A stretch of DNA of 12,192 bases from Nitrososphaerota archaeon. GTDB lineage: Archaea; Thermoproteota; Nitrososphaeria; Nitrososphaerales; Nitrososphaeraceae. The translations under genes were made by a program, and so were the position numbers. The DNA is taken from contig VBPR01000025.1 in assembly GCA_005877345.1 (NCBI GenBank), positions 1-12,192 of the forward strand, in the 5' to 3' direction. The notes beneath the pieces were generated by a model that made no database searches, was not told where the DNA came from, and saw only the letters and a program-made list of their open reading frames with translations. Every line of letters starts with the position of its first letter. Positions within the stretch are counted from its first letter, which is position 1. Positions 1 to 7,528 of the stretch are shown here, piece after piece.

Positions 1-2371
1 ATTGAGCCAACTTCTTTCTGCGTGGTTGTATTATTAATATATAAAGTGCTCCTACAGAATATATTGATAATAGTATTATTTGTGCAACTGTTGTTTCAAG
101 TGTGGGATGAATACCAGTCATTGTTGCCAAATTTATCTCTAAACGTGGGATAATTCCAAATAAGTGGGTTGTTGAGATATAACCTATTTCTTGGAACTCT
201 CTGACTGCGTTACCTATGAATGCTATAGACATGTAAGCCCCAATTCCCATTGTTAGACCAAATAATACACGGAGTGGCAGCTTCTTACCCAATTTTCTAA
301 TCACAAATACAATGCTAATTATTACAGCCAATCCTATGACTAGCCCCAGGAGTACAAAACTTTCCATATTTTCTGCAAATGCAAACATAGCCTGGTAAAA
401 CAAAACAGTTTCAAATCCCTCTCTATAAACTGTAAAAAATGACAGCATTGCAAAAACCATTACGCTTCCGGTCGTTGTTGCCTGCCATACTTTTGCCTTT
501 ACAAATTCAATCCATTTTTTTGTCTCGACCTTATTTAATATCCAGAAACTTACCCAGAATAATACTACAACAGCAGATATTCCCGCAATTGCTTCAATCA
601 GTTCTTTACTTGCGCCCGTTATATCAATAACAAACCGGGCAACAAACCATGTAATAATTGATGCAATAATAGATATCAAAATTCCTATGTAAACATGTTT
701 CTTATATTGGGCATTACGTGATGCTTCCAGATAAGTAAGGATGGCACCGATTATAAGTGCAGATTCAAGTCCTTCTCTGAATATAATTGAAAATGAAGTC
801 GAAAATGCCAGCGTAGGAGCTATTACACCGGTGCCGGTAACTAATCTTTCAGATTCATCTAATCCACTTCTAATTTCTACGACCTTTGCTTCAATTTTTG
901 CATATTGTTGATGTTGCTGTATCATATTGCGGAGCTCTGCAAATTTTATTTCCATGTCAAGAGTAAAGTCGGGATTTATTGGTCTAAGCGGAATTTCTAT
1001 TCCTTCATAACTGTCCAGGTAAGCTGATCTGGATGTGGCAAATGCCTTATCATATTTTCCATCCTTATACTGTTGAAGAAGATCAACTAACTTGATTCTT
1101 ATATTATCGATGTCGGTTCTTACACCCATCTTTTCTGAATCTGTGCTCTCACCAAGGCCTTTTTTAATTCCAGAATATGTACCAAAGCCTTTACTCAATT
1201 CTTTAATATCACTTAAATTGTTTAGCTGAGTATTCTCTATTATAGGAACTGGAGACTGTGTAGGAACTGGAGACTGTGAGTTTTCATTTACAATAAGGTT
1301 TTCATAATTTACATTCAAGAGGTTCGCAGCCTTTGAAAGATTGTTAGTGATACTCGTTAAAAGAACGACTGTTTCTGATTGCTGTTTGTTTTTTATTAAT
1401 TCCCGAAGTTCTTCTCTCATCATTAATTCTAAACTATTCTTAAGATTCGGATCAACTTTTTCAAGTGGCGGTTCGAGATATTCAAAATTGTCCAAATATG
1501 CAGCAGTTGCGTACTTCTCGGCAGAAGAATAATCAGAATTGCTCTTTATGGCACCACTGATTTTTGACAATAAATTTTTTATATTACCAAAATAAATAGT
1601 TAAAGAATCATTGGATTGAAAATTTGATTCATTTTCATTTAATTTCGTTTGGATAGCTGTTATCAATTTAAAGATTCTTTGCGGATCAGGTTTTTGAGAT
1701 AAGGAATCCTTCAGGTCCCCAAAAAAGGACTCAATTTCTCGCTTTTTGGAATCACCAAAGGAATTAGAAATATTTTTGTATAATTTATGTGAGATATCTA
1801 CCATGCCTATTGCATTTTCATAATCAATTTTATTATTGGGATCCTTAGTATTACCAAAATTAGATGTGTGATAGAATTTAGAACTATCATTTAACAATAC
1901 CATAATAGTTGATGCTATGATTGAATTGTGATCCAAATTATTTGGTGATAAAATATTTGAGGTAGTGGTATTCAATAAATCCACAATTTGAGCTATCTTA
2001 CTTTCTGTTTCCGATGAGGGAGTAGATTTTACCATTATTGGTAAGTCAATTAATAATGATTCTAATCTTTCAGATGAATTCTTATCAATTTCTCTTAGTT
2101 TGTCCTTAAATGAAGGAAAAATAATTGAGTGTGAGATATATGCATGTTCAAAAGCACTCGTGCTATCTCCTTTCGAAAGACTTGCCTGAACCAAATTCAT
2201 TTGTTCTAAGATTCTTTGTAGGTTAACTGTCACCAAAACTAGGTCGTTAGAACTAATTCCAATATTTTGCGCGCCGTATGTGGAATTAAACAAGAGACTG
2301 GGAGCAAGGAAAACAATCCACATGCATAATGGAATTTTTTTCTTATTTACAATCCCATAGAAAATTTTCAT
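1..2371 (-). CDS. FTR1-family high-affinity iron permease with long repeated extracytoplasmic N-terminal region (3' end beyond window)
   Basis: Open from ATG 2371 to the window edge without a stop, about 790 codons visible. The protein starts with a signal peptide (MKIFYGIVNKKK followed by a hydrophobic stretch ending near NSTYGA). About 480 mostly hydrophilic residues follow, then a multi-helix membrane domain from about residue 517. That domain holds the two hallmark FTR1 motifs, FREGLE (residues 531-536) and YREGFE (649-654), whose acidic residues carry iron in this family. The ectodomain contains a recurring unit (A-Y-x-D-x-[FY]-E...L...[ID]-[DN]-P...E...L) centred near residues 78, 292 and 451, with a weaker copy near 191. 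Comparable N-terminal regions precede bacterial FTR1 permeases and resemble EfeO-like iron-binding domains. Inferred role: ferric or ferrous iron uptake across the cell membrane, with the repeats acting as an external iron-collecting arm. Most FTR1 proteins are much shorter. A DtxR-like box lies upstream. The family call is firm; substrate and mechanism are inferred. Confidence 0.93.
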   Translation of the reverse strand, partial: MKIFYGIVNKKKIPLCMWIVFLAPSLLFNSTYGAQNIGISSNDLVLVTVNLQRILEQMNLVQASLSKGDSTSAFEHAYISHSIIFPSFKDKLREIDKNSSERLESLLIDLPIMVKSTPSSETESKIAQIVDLLNTTTSNILSPNNLDHNSIIASTIMVLLNDSSKFYHTSNFGNTKDPNNKIDYENAIGMVDISHKLYKNISNSFGDSKKREIESFFGDLKDSLSQKPDPQRIFKLITAIQTKLNENESNFQSNDSLTIYFGNIKNLLSKISGAIKSNSDYSSAEKYATAAYLDNFEYLEPPLEKVDPNLKNSLELMMREELRELIKNKQQSETVVLLTSITNNLSKAANLLNVNYENLIVNENSQSPVPTQSPVPIIENTQLNNLSDIKELSKGFGTYSGIKKGLGESTDSEKMGVRTDIDNIRIKLVDLLQQYKDGKYDKAFATSRSAYLDSYEGIEIPLRPINPDFTLDMEIKFAELRNMIQQHQQYAKIEAKVVEIRSGLDESERLVTGTGVIAPTLAFSTSFSIIFREGLESALIIGAILTYLEASRNAQYKKHVYIGILISIIASIITWFVARFVIDITGASKELIEAIAGISAVVVLFWVSFWILNKVETKKWIEFVKAKVWQATTTGSVMVFAMLSFFTVYREGFETVLFYQAMFAFAENMESFVLLGLVIGLAVIISIVFVIRKLGKKLPLRVLFGLTMGIGAYMSIAFIGNAVREFQEIGYISTTHLFGIIPRLEINLATMTGIHPTLETTVAQIILLSIYSVGALYILIIQPRRKKLAQ
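1243..1278. repeat. Perfect 18-bp tandem duplication inside the iron permease gene
   Basis: Two identical 18-bp units (1243-1260 and 1261-1278) lie in frame in the permease gene. They encode a Q-S-P-V-P-T-Q-S-P-V-P linker (about residues 365-376) between two of the ectodomain repeat units. The Pro/Ser composition suggests a flexible hinge. Perfect identity points to recent slippage, so the copy number may vary between strains. Confidence 0.9.
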
Positions 2372-2432
2372 TCATTTTTTCTACCTCATATCAGGCTTTG
2401 AAGGAATAAATTTTCTCAGGGACATACAACAA

Positions 2433-2446
2433 TTAGGCTTACCTAA
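2433..2446 (-). promoter_or_regulatory. DtxR/IdeR-like iron box upstream of the FTR1 permease
   Basis: The minus strand reads TTAGGTAAGCCTAA, an inverted repeat of TTAGG/CCTAA around a 4-bp spacer. It differs at one position from the first 14 bases of the DtxR/IdeR consensus (TTAGGTTAGCCTAACCTAA). It lies 62-75 bp upstream of the permease ATG, about 13-35 bp downstream of the TATA-like element at 2459-2468, where transcription from that element would start. This fits repression by an iron-loaded DtxR-family regulator, a family common in archaea. The regulator itself is not in the window. Confidence 0.6.
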
Positions 2447-2458
2447 CTCAATTAATGC

Positions 2459-2468
2459 AATATAAATC
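2459..2468 (-). promoter_or_regulatory. Candidate TATA box for the FTR1 permease
   Basis: The minus strand reads GATTTATATT. A start about 26 bp downstream would fall near 2437, inside the DtxR-like box, giving a leader of about 65 nt. A second AT-rich element (AAATTTATT, about 2406-2414) would give an almost leaderless transcript instead. The sequence does not decide between them. Confidence 0.4.
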
Positions 2469-2501
2469 TTGATAATCTCAAATCAGCTCCTTATTAATTG
2501 C

Positions 2502-2528
2502 CGTATCAATTATCATACGAATCCGTAT
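2502..2528. repeat. Alternating CGTAT/ATACG short inverted repeats
   Basis: CGTAT (2502-2506), ATACG (2515-2519) and CGTAT (2524-2528) alternate in the spacer between the permease promoter and the end of the APC transporter gene. The second pair forms a 14-bp element, ATACG-AATC-CGTAT. It could be an operator or part of transcript-end structure for the APC gene. The arms are only 5 bp, so chance is possible. Confidence 0.25.
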
Positions 2529-2593
2529 TTGTCTTTCATAACACAAAGTAAGCTATTATCTTTGCAAGGAGAGCAGCATGAATGGAAATTACT

Positions 2594-5002
2594 TCAAATT
2601 TGTCGAGTTTTGTCGAGTTTTTTCAAGTCATTGATCTTTTCAAGTATTAGAGTTCTTAATTTATGGATTAAAGTTTTAATCTTGTGAACTCCAGGGATAG
2701 CAAAATGTCTAGCTACTATAATTGGACATTTCAGTTCATACAACATATTTAGAAAATGAGGATCACTAAATAAGCTGAATTTTGAAATGCTCGCACCAGT
2801 TATAATAACATCTGGTTGAAAATTACTCAGTGAAGACAAAATTGTATCTGCAGCTTCGTTACTAAATCGCATATCACTATCTGAAAGATTAATCTCATTG
2901 AACTCGATTCCAACTTGCTCAAGATATTCCTTTTGTTTTAGTATATCAGTAATGCTTACAATTTTTTCCTGTTCATCGTCTTTTTTGGTATTTACATATA
3001 AAACATTAATTTTGAATTGTCCTGAACGTTCTAACCAACTTGTAGCCTTCAAAACTAGATCTGAATGATCTCCTCCATCGTATAGTACGACCAAATTTTT
3101 TTGGCCAAAGCCCCGTCTCGAAGTTCGGGTTGGTTCAAATGTGAACTCTTCATTACCTTCTGATAATATGGCCAGTACGTCACACGTCAAAATTGTTTGA
3201 ATTTTTTTGCTGTTCCTGAATGTTTCAAAGTCTGTTATTAGTAAATCAATTTTTTGTTCCTCCACAGTAGCTAATATTGCTTCGCTTGCATCATGGGATA
3301 TTCTCACAAGATAGTGATTTAGTATGTTCTCCTTATCCATTATCTTGTCTAATGGTTCAAATGATTTCCTTGCTGTTTCAGCATATCCAGTCCCCGCAGA
3401 TAACGGGGTCTGTTTTGGAACTGTAATTACTCTCAAAACATTAATCTCTCCGAAATTTTCTTTCGCAACTCTTATTGCATATTTTAATAATCTATCTGGA
3501 TCTTCAGGTGTATATGGAATTAGAATTCTATAGTCCTTTCTCTCCAGATCGCCTTCACTAGTAACAATTGGAGCATAGTGATCTATTTCCTTCCTAAAAG
3601 TGTACATTCGATATACGAGGAATCCAATCACCACCCATACCACGGTTATCGCCCAGCTCAAAGGTTGAGTAAACAGAAGAAAAATAGCTAGCCCAAGTTT
3701 GAGGAAGATACCTATTATTGGTATTACTGGAAAGAATGGTGTTTTGAAACCGTATTCTAACTTGTCACCATAAATCCTACGAATAGTGATGACAGCCATA
3801 TTTACTTGAGTAAATAGTAATAGAAAGATAACACCTGCTGCAACGGCGATCTGTCCCAGAGGAAGTCCGTAAGCCATAATTGCCATTATGATACCAGATA
3901 TTAGTATCGCGACATAAGGTGTCTTGTTCTTTTTGTGGATGGCACTAAGTTGATATGGCATGTTATAATTCCTGCCCATGGCAAAAGCTACCCTGGCCGA
4001 AGAAAATGTTGTTGCGTTTAAGGCAGCTAGAGTGGAAATCAAACCTCCAGCTAGAACGATAAATGCTCCGTAAGGAGCTAGCAATTCTGCTGCCTTCATT
4101 ATTCCAAGTTCACCACTCTCACCTATGAATTTCCATGACTCAATGCCAGCTGGAAATATTGCGCCTATAGATACAAACGCAATCAAACAATACACAATAA
4201 CTACAGCACCTAGCGAGATGAATATCGCCCGTGGAATATTCCTTCTTGGGTTTTTTACTTCCTCTCCTGTTTGAACAATTACTTCATATCCTTCGAATGC
4301 TATGAAAGTCAGACCCATTGCTGCAACTACTCCACCGATCCCCATTGGCGCAAAATTCGAAAAATTCATCTTCCAGTTGGGATTGCCACTCATGACCCAC
4401 AAGCCGGCCGCAATTAAAATAAATATTAATCCTAGCTGAATAATAGTAACGATATCACCCGTCTTACCGGTTTCAGATGTTCCCTTAATATTGATATAAG
4501 TGAAAACGGCAATAGATATTACCGCTATAAACTTGTCTAACGGGATAATGTTTAAAAGCACAAGATCGTGCGAAAGATTCATCATCTCCAATAACCCCGT
4601 GAGGAATGAAGCAAAACTTACAGCATATAACGATCCAGCGATTATGTGTGCAAACCAGGCCATCCATCCACTTATGAAAGCGTTCGGTCGAGGTAAGCCC
4701 TCTCTCACCCATAGGTATCCGCCTCCCGCTTCTGGCATAGCAGATCCAAGTTCGGCATATGCCATAGCAGTAAATAGCGTTATTATCGCGTTAATAATAA
4801 ACGCAACTATAACCGCGCTGCCCGCAAGACCTATTGCCGGCCCAGTCAGAACATAAATCGAACCACCTATCATTGCAGCTACTCCAACCATCAGTATATC
4901 TAGCAGCCCAAGGGACCTGACAAGTTGGTTATGAGAAGAGGTCCCTGCCCTTCCAGGTGGTTCTTCATCAGCGTCGGACAATTGATATCGTTTCGATAGC
5001 AA
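2594..5002 (-). CDS. APC-superfamily amino-acid/polyamine transporter fused to two UspA-like domains
   Basis: 802 residues. The N-terminal part (about 30-470) is an APC permease of roughly 12 helices. The unwound helix-1 glycine motif is seen at 44-61 (MIGGSIYVLTG...GLAG). The conserved helix-6 region FIAFEGYE followed by EEVKNPRRNIPRA spans 233-259. Residues about 490-615 and 635-770 are two universal-stress-protein folds (starting YRILIPYTPED and LVVLYDGGDHSD). Neither shows the G-x2-G-x9-G-[ST] ATP-binding signature, so they probably act as non-ATP-binding regulatory domains on the cytoplasmic side. APC-USP fusions are known in archaea and bacteria; the substrate cannot be told from sequence. 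The start is TTG at 5002: the frame is closed by TAA 27 bp upstream and holds no ATG there. A TATA-like CATATTAAAAA lies at 5016-5026, about 20 bp upstream. The gene is divergent from the dehydrogenase gene. Confidence 0.93.
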   Translation of the reverse strand: MLSKRYQLSDADEEPPGRAGTSSHNQLVRSLGLLDILMVGVAAMIGGSIYVLTGPAIGLAGSAVIVAFIINAIITLFTAMAYAELGSAMPEAGGGYLWVREGLPRPNAFISGWMAWFAHIIAGSLYAVSFASFLTGLLEMMNLSHDLVLLNIIPLDKFIAVISIAVFTYINIKGTSETGKTGDIVTIIQLGLIFILIAAGLWVMSGNPNWKMNFSNFAPMGIGGVVAAMGLTFIAFEGYEVIVQTGEEVKNPRRNIPRAIFISLGAVVIVYCLIAFVSIGAIFPAGIESWKFIGESGELGIMKAAELLAPYGAFIVLAGGLISTLAALNATTFSSARVAFAMGRNYNMPYQLSAIHKKNKTPYVAILISGIIMAIMAYGLPLGQIAVAAGVIFLLLFTQVNMAVITIRRIYGDKLEYGFKTPFFPVIPIIGIFLKLGLAIFLLFTQPLSWAITVVWVVIGFLVYRMYTFRKEIDHYAPIVTSEGDLERKDYRILIPYTPEDPDRLLKYAIRVAKENFGEINVLRVITVPKQTPLSAGTGYAETARKSFEPLDKIMDKENILNHYLVRISHDASEAILATVEEQKIDLLITDFETFRNSKKIQTILTCDVLAILSEGNEEFTFEPTRTSRRGFGQKNLVVLYDGGDHSDLVLKATSWLERSGQFKINVLYVNTKKDDEQEKIVSITDILKQKEYLEQVGIEFNEINLSDSDMRFSNEAADTILSSLSNFQPDVIITGASISKFSLFSDPHFLNMLYELKCPIIVARHFAIPGVHKIKTLIHKLRTLILEKINDLKKLDKTRQI
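2601..2620. repeat. 10-bp tandem repeat at the extreme 3' end of the APC-USP gene
   Basis: Two copies of TGTCGAGTTT lie next to each other within the last codons of the transporter gene. Because the unit is 10 bp, gain or loss of a copy would shift the frame and change the C-terminal tail (about the last eight residues) and the stop codon. The tail lies outside the USP fold, so such variation is probably tolerated. Confidence 0.75.
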
Positions 5003-5112
5003 TGATAATTTAATGTTTTTAATATGTTACGCCTTGTCATCCAATTGGAATAATTGCTTTTTTATGAAAGTCTGATGAATTGATAGATATTATCTGAATT
5101 TTGGTATCTAAA

Positions 5113-5121
5113 TTTATATAA
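5113..5121 (+). promoter_or_regulatory. TATA box of the short-chain dehydrogenase gene
   Basis: TTTATATAA is centred 26 bp before ATG 5143, with no Shine-Dalgarno-like sequence between, so the transcript is expected to be leaderless. The 140-bp spacer 5003-5142 also carries the divergent APC-USP promoter. Confidence 0.65.
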
Positions 5122-5142
5122 AAAATAAACTGGTATTACCAT

Positions 5143-5973
5143 ATGCATCAAGTTGCACTGATTACAGGTTGTTCCAGTGGAATAGGTTACGAAACTGCGC
5201 TAATGCTCGCTAGAAATGGATTCCATACCTTTGCTACTATGCGAAATACAAAGAAATCGGATTCTCTTGAAGAAATAATTAAAAAAGAAAGGCTTGATCT
5301 AAATATCCGGGAACTTGATGTAAATGATGATACGTCTATAGAAAATACAATTAATTGCATCAAGAAGGAGGCAAATCGAATTGATGTATTGATAAACAAT
5401 GCAGGTTATGGTCTCGTAGGTTTTTTTGAAGACCTGACTCTGGATGAAATAAGGAATCAATTTGAAACTAATTTTTTTGGCGTTCTGAATATTACGAAAA
5501 AGATAATTCCTATAATGCGATTACAGAAAAGCGGTACAATTATTAATGTAAGCTCAGGTGCCGGACAAGTAGGTTTTCCAGGTATTTCTGCTTACGTAAG
5601 TACAAAGTTTGCTATTGAAGGATTTAGTGAATCCTTAATGTATGAACTATTTCCATATGGGATAAAAGTGGCTATAATTGAACCTGGAGTAATAAAAACA
5701 AATTTTTTCCGCAACTGCATTGTATCAGAAGATTCGATGAAAAAAAGTTCATCATATTCTCGATCCTTAAATAAATTTCAGAAAAATGTTGAATTAATGC
5801 AAGAACATGCCACGTCTCCTATCGAAGTTGCAAAAGTAATAATTCAGGTTTTAGGCAATAGTGAGCCCAAGCAAAGATATATCGTTGGTAATGATGTCGC
5901 AATGATATTAGAAGCAAAAAAGAATCTATCGGATATCGAATTTAAGAAGATGATGATGCAAAATATTATTTGA
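5143..5973 (+). CDS. Classical short-chain dehydrogenase/reductase (SDR)
   Basis: 276 residues, a typical classical SDR length. The Rossmann cofactor motif is TGCSSGIG (residues 8-15). R34, at the end of strand 2 (TMRN), suggests NADP(H) preference. NNAG sits at 85-88. The catalytic set is N110, S138 and Y151-x3-K155 (YVSTK), and the PG motif after strand 6 is at 181-182. All key residues are present, so the enzyme should be active: an NAD(P)-dependent oxidoreductase of an alcohol/ketone substrate that the sequence does not identify. The F-E-D-L.. then N-F-F-G segment and the YELFPYGIKV segment resemble SDRs acting on retinol- or steroid-like and other lipophilic substrates, but this is only a similarity. 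The ATG is set by the TATA box 26 bp upstream. The gene appears monocistronic; its 3' end overlaps a small opposite-strand ORF by 8 bp. Confidence 0.95.
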   Translation: MHQVALITGCSSGIGYETALMLARNGFHTFATMRNTKKSDSLEEIIKKERLDLNIRELDVNDDTSIENTINCIKKEANRIDVLINNAGYGLVGFFEDLTLDEIRNQFETNFFGVLNITKKIIPIMRLQKSGTIINVSSGAGQVGFPGISAYVSTKFAIEGFSESLMYELFPYGIKVAIIEPGVIKTNFFRNCIVSEDSMKKSSSYSRSLNKFQKNVELMQEHATSPIEVAKVIIQVLGNSEPKQRYIVGNDVAMILEAKKNLSDIEFKKMMMQNII

Positions 5974-6094
5974 AATGGAAGAATTTTGTTTCTACATGAC
6001 GTAACGTTTTCATGTATAGGAGGAGCCCGAACAGACCTATAAGAATCGAAATTATACCAAACTTGCTATTTAAACGCGATTGAATAAGTTTCAT
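5966..6094 (-). CDS. Possible 42-residue single-helix membrane protein
   Basis: An ATG-started ORF (MKLIQSRLNSK...) between the dehydrogenase and pyrI. It has a basic N-terminus, one hydrophobic segment (about residues 12-28, FGIISILIGLFGLLLYM) and a polar, basic tail. The layout suits a small type II or III membrane peptide. It converges on the dehydrogenase gene with an 8-bp overlap and diverges from pyrI. TATA-like sequence at about 6109-6115 is closer than ideal. It resembles no family I recognise. In AT-rich spacer DNA a hydrophobic ORF of this size can arise by chance, so it is only moderately supported. Confidence 0.35.
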   Translation of the reverse strand: MKLIQSRLNSKFGIISILIGLFGLLLYMKTLRHVETKFFHFK

Positions 6095-6139
6095 ACTTTT
6101 ATAGTATTGTTAATAAAGTAATGGAAGGGCGCAAAGAAT

Positions 6140-6598
6140 CTGTCCAATTCGATTGAGTTAATTGTAAGGAGAATCAAAAATGGATCTGTAATAGATCATA
6201 TTGAATCTGGCAAGGCATTTTTAGTTCTAAGAGCCCTGAATATCACGGGAAGAGAGGGAAATGTCATAACCGTTGCTTTGAATGTTCCAAGCAACAAATA
6301 TGAAAAAAAAGATATTATTAAAGTAGAAAACAGATATCTGGAACCTGATGAAACAAATAAGCTATCATTAATAGCACCGCATGCGACTATAAACATTATC
6401 AAAGATTACAAATTAGCAGAAAAGAGGAAGATACAATTGCCAGATTATATTACTGGAATTTTCAAATGTCCTAATTTAAGATGTGTAACTATTGGCGAGA
6501 ATATAAAATCTGTCATTGAAGTTATAGATAAAGAGAAAATCATTTTAAAATGCAAATATTGTGGAAGGATTTTGAGTATAGACGAATTAATATTCTAA
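6140..6598 (+). CDS. pyrI: Aspartate carbamoyltransferase regulatory chain (PyrI), anomalous start
   Basis: PyrI binds nucleotide effectors and, through a C-terminal zinc domain, contacts the catalytic PyrB chain in pyrimidine synthesis. The reading frame encodes the allosteric-domain signature ELIVRRIKNGSVIDHI, then GREGNVITVALNVPS, KKDIIKVENRYL and LIAPHATINIIKDYKLAEKR. The zinc site is complete: C-x4-C (CPNLRC) and C-x2-C (CKYC). From CTG 6140 the product has 152 residues, the normal family length; a TTG at 6278 would lose the whole effector-binding start. The frame has no ATG before the VRRIKNG motif and is closed by TAA at 6119. A well-placed ATG at 6121, about 20-25 bp after a TATA-like ACTTTTATAG, reads MEGRKESVQFD and then stops. 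Removing one T near 6153-6154 would join it to ELIVRRIKNG. So either a CTG/ATT start or a frameshift is needed. No pyrB is visible in the window. Confidence 0.9.
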   Translation: MSNSIELIVRRIKNGSVIDHIESGKAFLVLRALNITGREGNVITVALNVPSNKYEKKDIIKVENRYLEPDETNKLSLIAPHATINIIKDYKLAEKRKIQLPDYITGIFKCPNLRCVTIGENIKSVIEVIDKEKIILKCKYCGRILSIDELIF

Positions 6599-6864
6599 AT
6601 AAGATTTTGCTATTTGATAATAACTTATACGAATAAAAAACTAACGTCTTATTAGTTTCAATTTCATTTTCGACAATCAATGCAATACTCATATTTACTT
6701 GTTCTTGATTTGCAGAATGATATCCGATTAGAGGTGAAAAGACCAAAATACTGATCAGAGCAAGATAATATTCTGAATTATAGAGAAGGTTAGACGATAT
6801 ACCAGGGATAGTTATGGAAAATGATTCTCAAATTCCACTACAATTTGGCAATCTATTATGAATG
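6599..6864. other. AT-rich spacer without a confident gene
   Basis: On the minus strand a frame between about 6780 and 6590 encodes a signal-peptide-like stretch (ALISILVFSPLIGYHSANQ). It has no good start codon and runs into the 3' end of pyrI on the opposite strand. It may be the decayed start of a secreted-protein gene. Nothing else is supported. Confidence 0.3.
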
Positions 6865-6876
6865 ATATTTATATGA
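6865..6876 (+). promoter_or_regulatory. TATA box of the 76-residue membrane protein gene
   Basis: ATATTTATATGA lies about 22-24 bp upstream of TTG 6893, with no ribosome-binding site between. This supports a leaderless message and a TTG start. Confidence 0.5.
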
Positions 6877-6892
6877 TAGTAAAATAACATTT

Positions 6893-7123
6893 TTGAAGTT
6901 GGATCCAAATTCTGAAAATGGTGATGTGAAGATTTCTACGCTAAAAATTTTTCTAAATGGTACATTGTTGGCTCTAGTTATAGCAGTCCCAGCCATCATC
7001 AGTACCGTCGTATTTCATTATGTTATCAAAACAAATTTGATTATAACAATTTCTGCAGGAATCATAACCCTTTTTGTTGCTATGGGTTTTGCATATAAAA
7101 TCTCAAAAAGATTATCAATGTAA
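6893..7123 (+). CDS. Small two-helix membrane protein (paralog of 7529-7789)
   Basis: 76 residues with a hydrophilic N-terminus (KLDPNSENGDVKISTLK). Two transmembrane segments follow, at about 22-46 (LLALVIAVPAIISTVVFHYV) and 49-69 (LIITISAGIITLFVAMGFAY), then a short basic tail (KISKRLSM). No catalytic motif is seen. TTG is the likely start: the frame has a TGA about 30 bp upstream and no ATG before residue 66. It shares a sparse pattern (LAL..x-VP ... Y ... N-L-[IL] ... G ... F ... G ... IS) with the protein at 7529-7789. The function is unknown; small membrane proteins of this size are frequent in Thaumarchaeota. Confidence 0.7.
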   Translation: MKLDPNSENGDVKISTLKIFLNGTLLALVIAVPAIISTVVFHYVIKTNLIITISAGIITLFVAMGFAYKISKRLSM

Positions 7124-7528
7124 TATGTATTTGGAATAGGTTAAGAAATAGCCGAGTAAATTGCAATTAGAAATTATTCAATCAACTTCTATTTGGATTC
7201 CTGTGAGTTACTATTTTCATAAGCTAACAAATACTACTAATATACAATTTCTATCTGAAACTTATTAATTTGACATCCTAGACAGCTCAATACTTAACAA
7301 CAGGCTACGTTAAATTCTCTAACTAAATTGAATGATGAGGCTTTAATTATTAATCATTTGGCTGGATGGTTTTTAACAATGTTTTTTATGATCTTTTGTT
7401 TATTCTGTTGTTACAAAATTCATAATGTCTTTGTTATCCAATTAAATTATACAAGCAATGAGAATATTTTTCATAATTTTTGAGATGTCAATACATATAT
7501 CAGGTCTCAAAAAAACGTTTTTTGTCAA
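7124..7528. other. AT-rich spacer with one doubtful 51-codon ORF
   Basis: A plus-strand frame from TTG 7328 to TGA 7483 encodes 51 residues with one very hydrophobic, Phe/Met/Cys-rich segment (GWFLTMFFMIFCLFCCY). It has no convincing TATA box 22-29 bp upstream, so it is not called as a gene. An AATACATATATC element at about 7489-7500 is a plausible TATA box for the next gene. Confidence 0.3.

Noticed and set aside
4485..4856. ORFs on both strands inside the APC transporter gene
   Set aside because: Alternative frames of a long gene whose own frame carries clear family motifs.
6540..6746. Minus-strand ORF with a signal-peptide-like start
   Set aside because: No convincing start codon, overlaps the conserved 3' end of pyrI, and the part after the hydrophobic stretch looks random. 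Kept only as a possible remnant.
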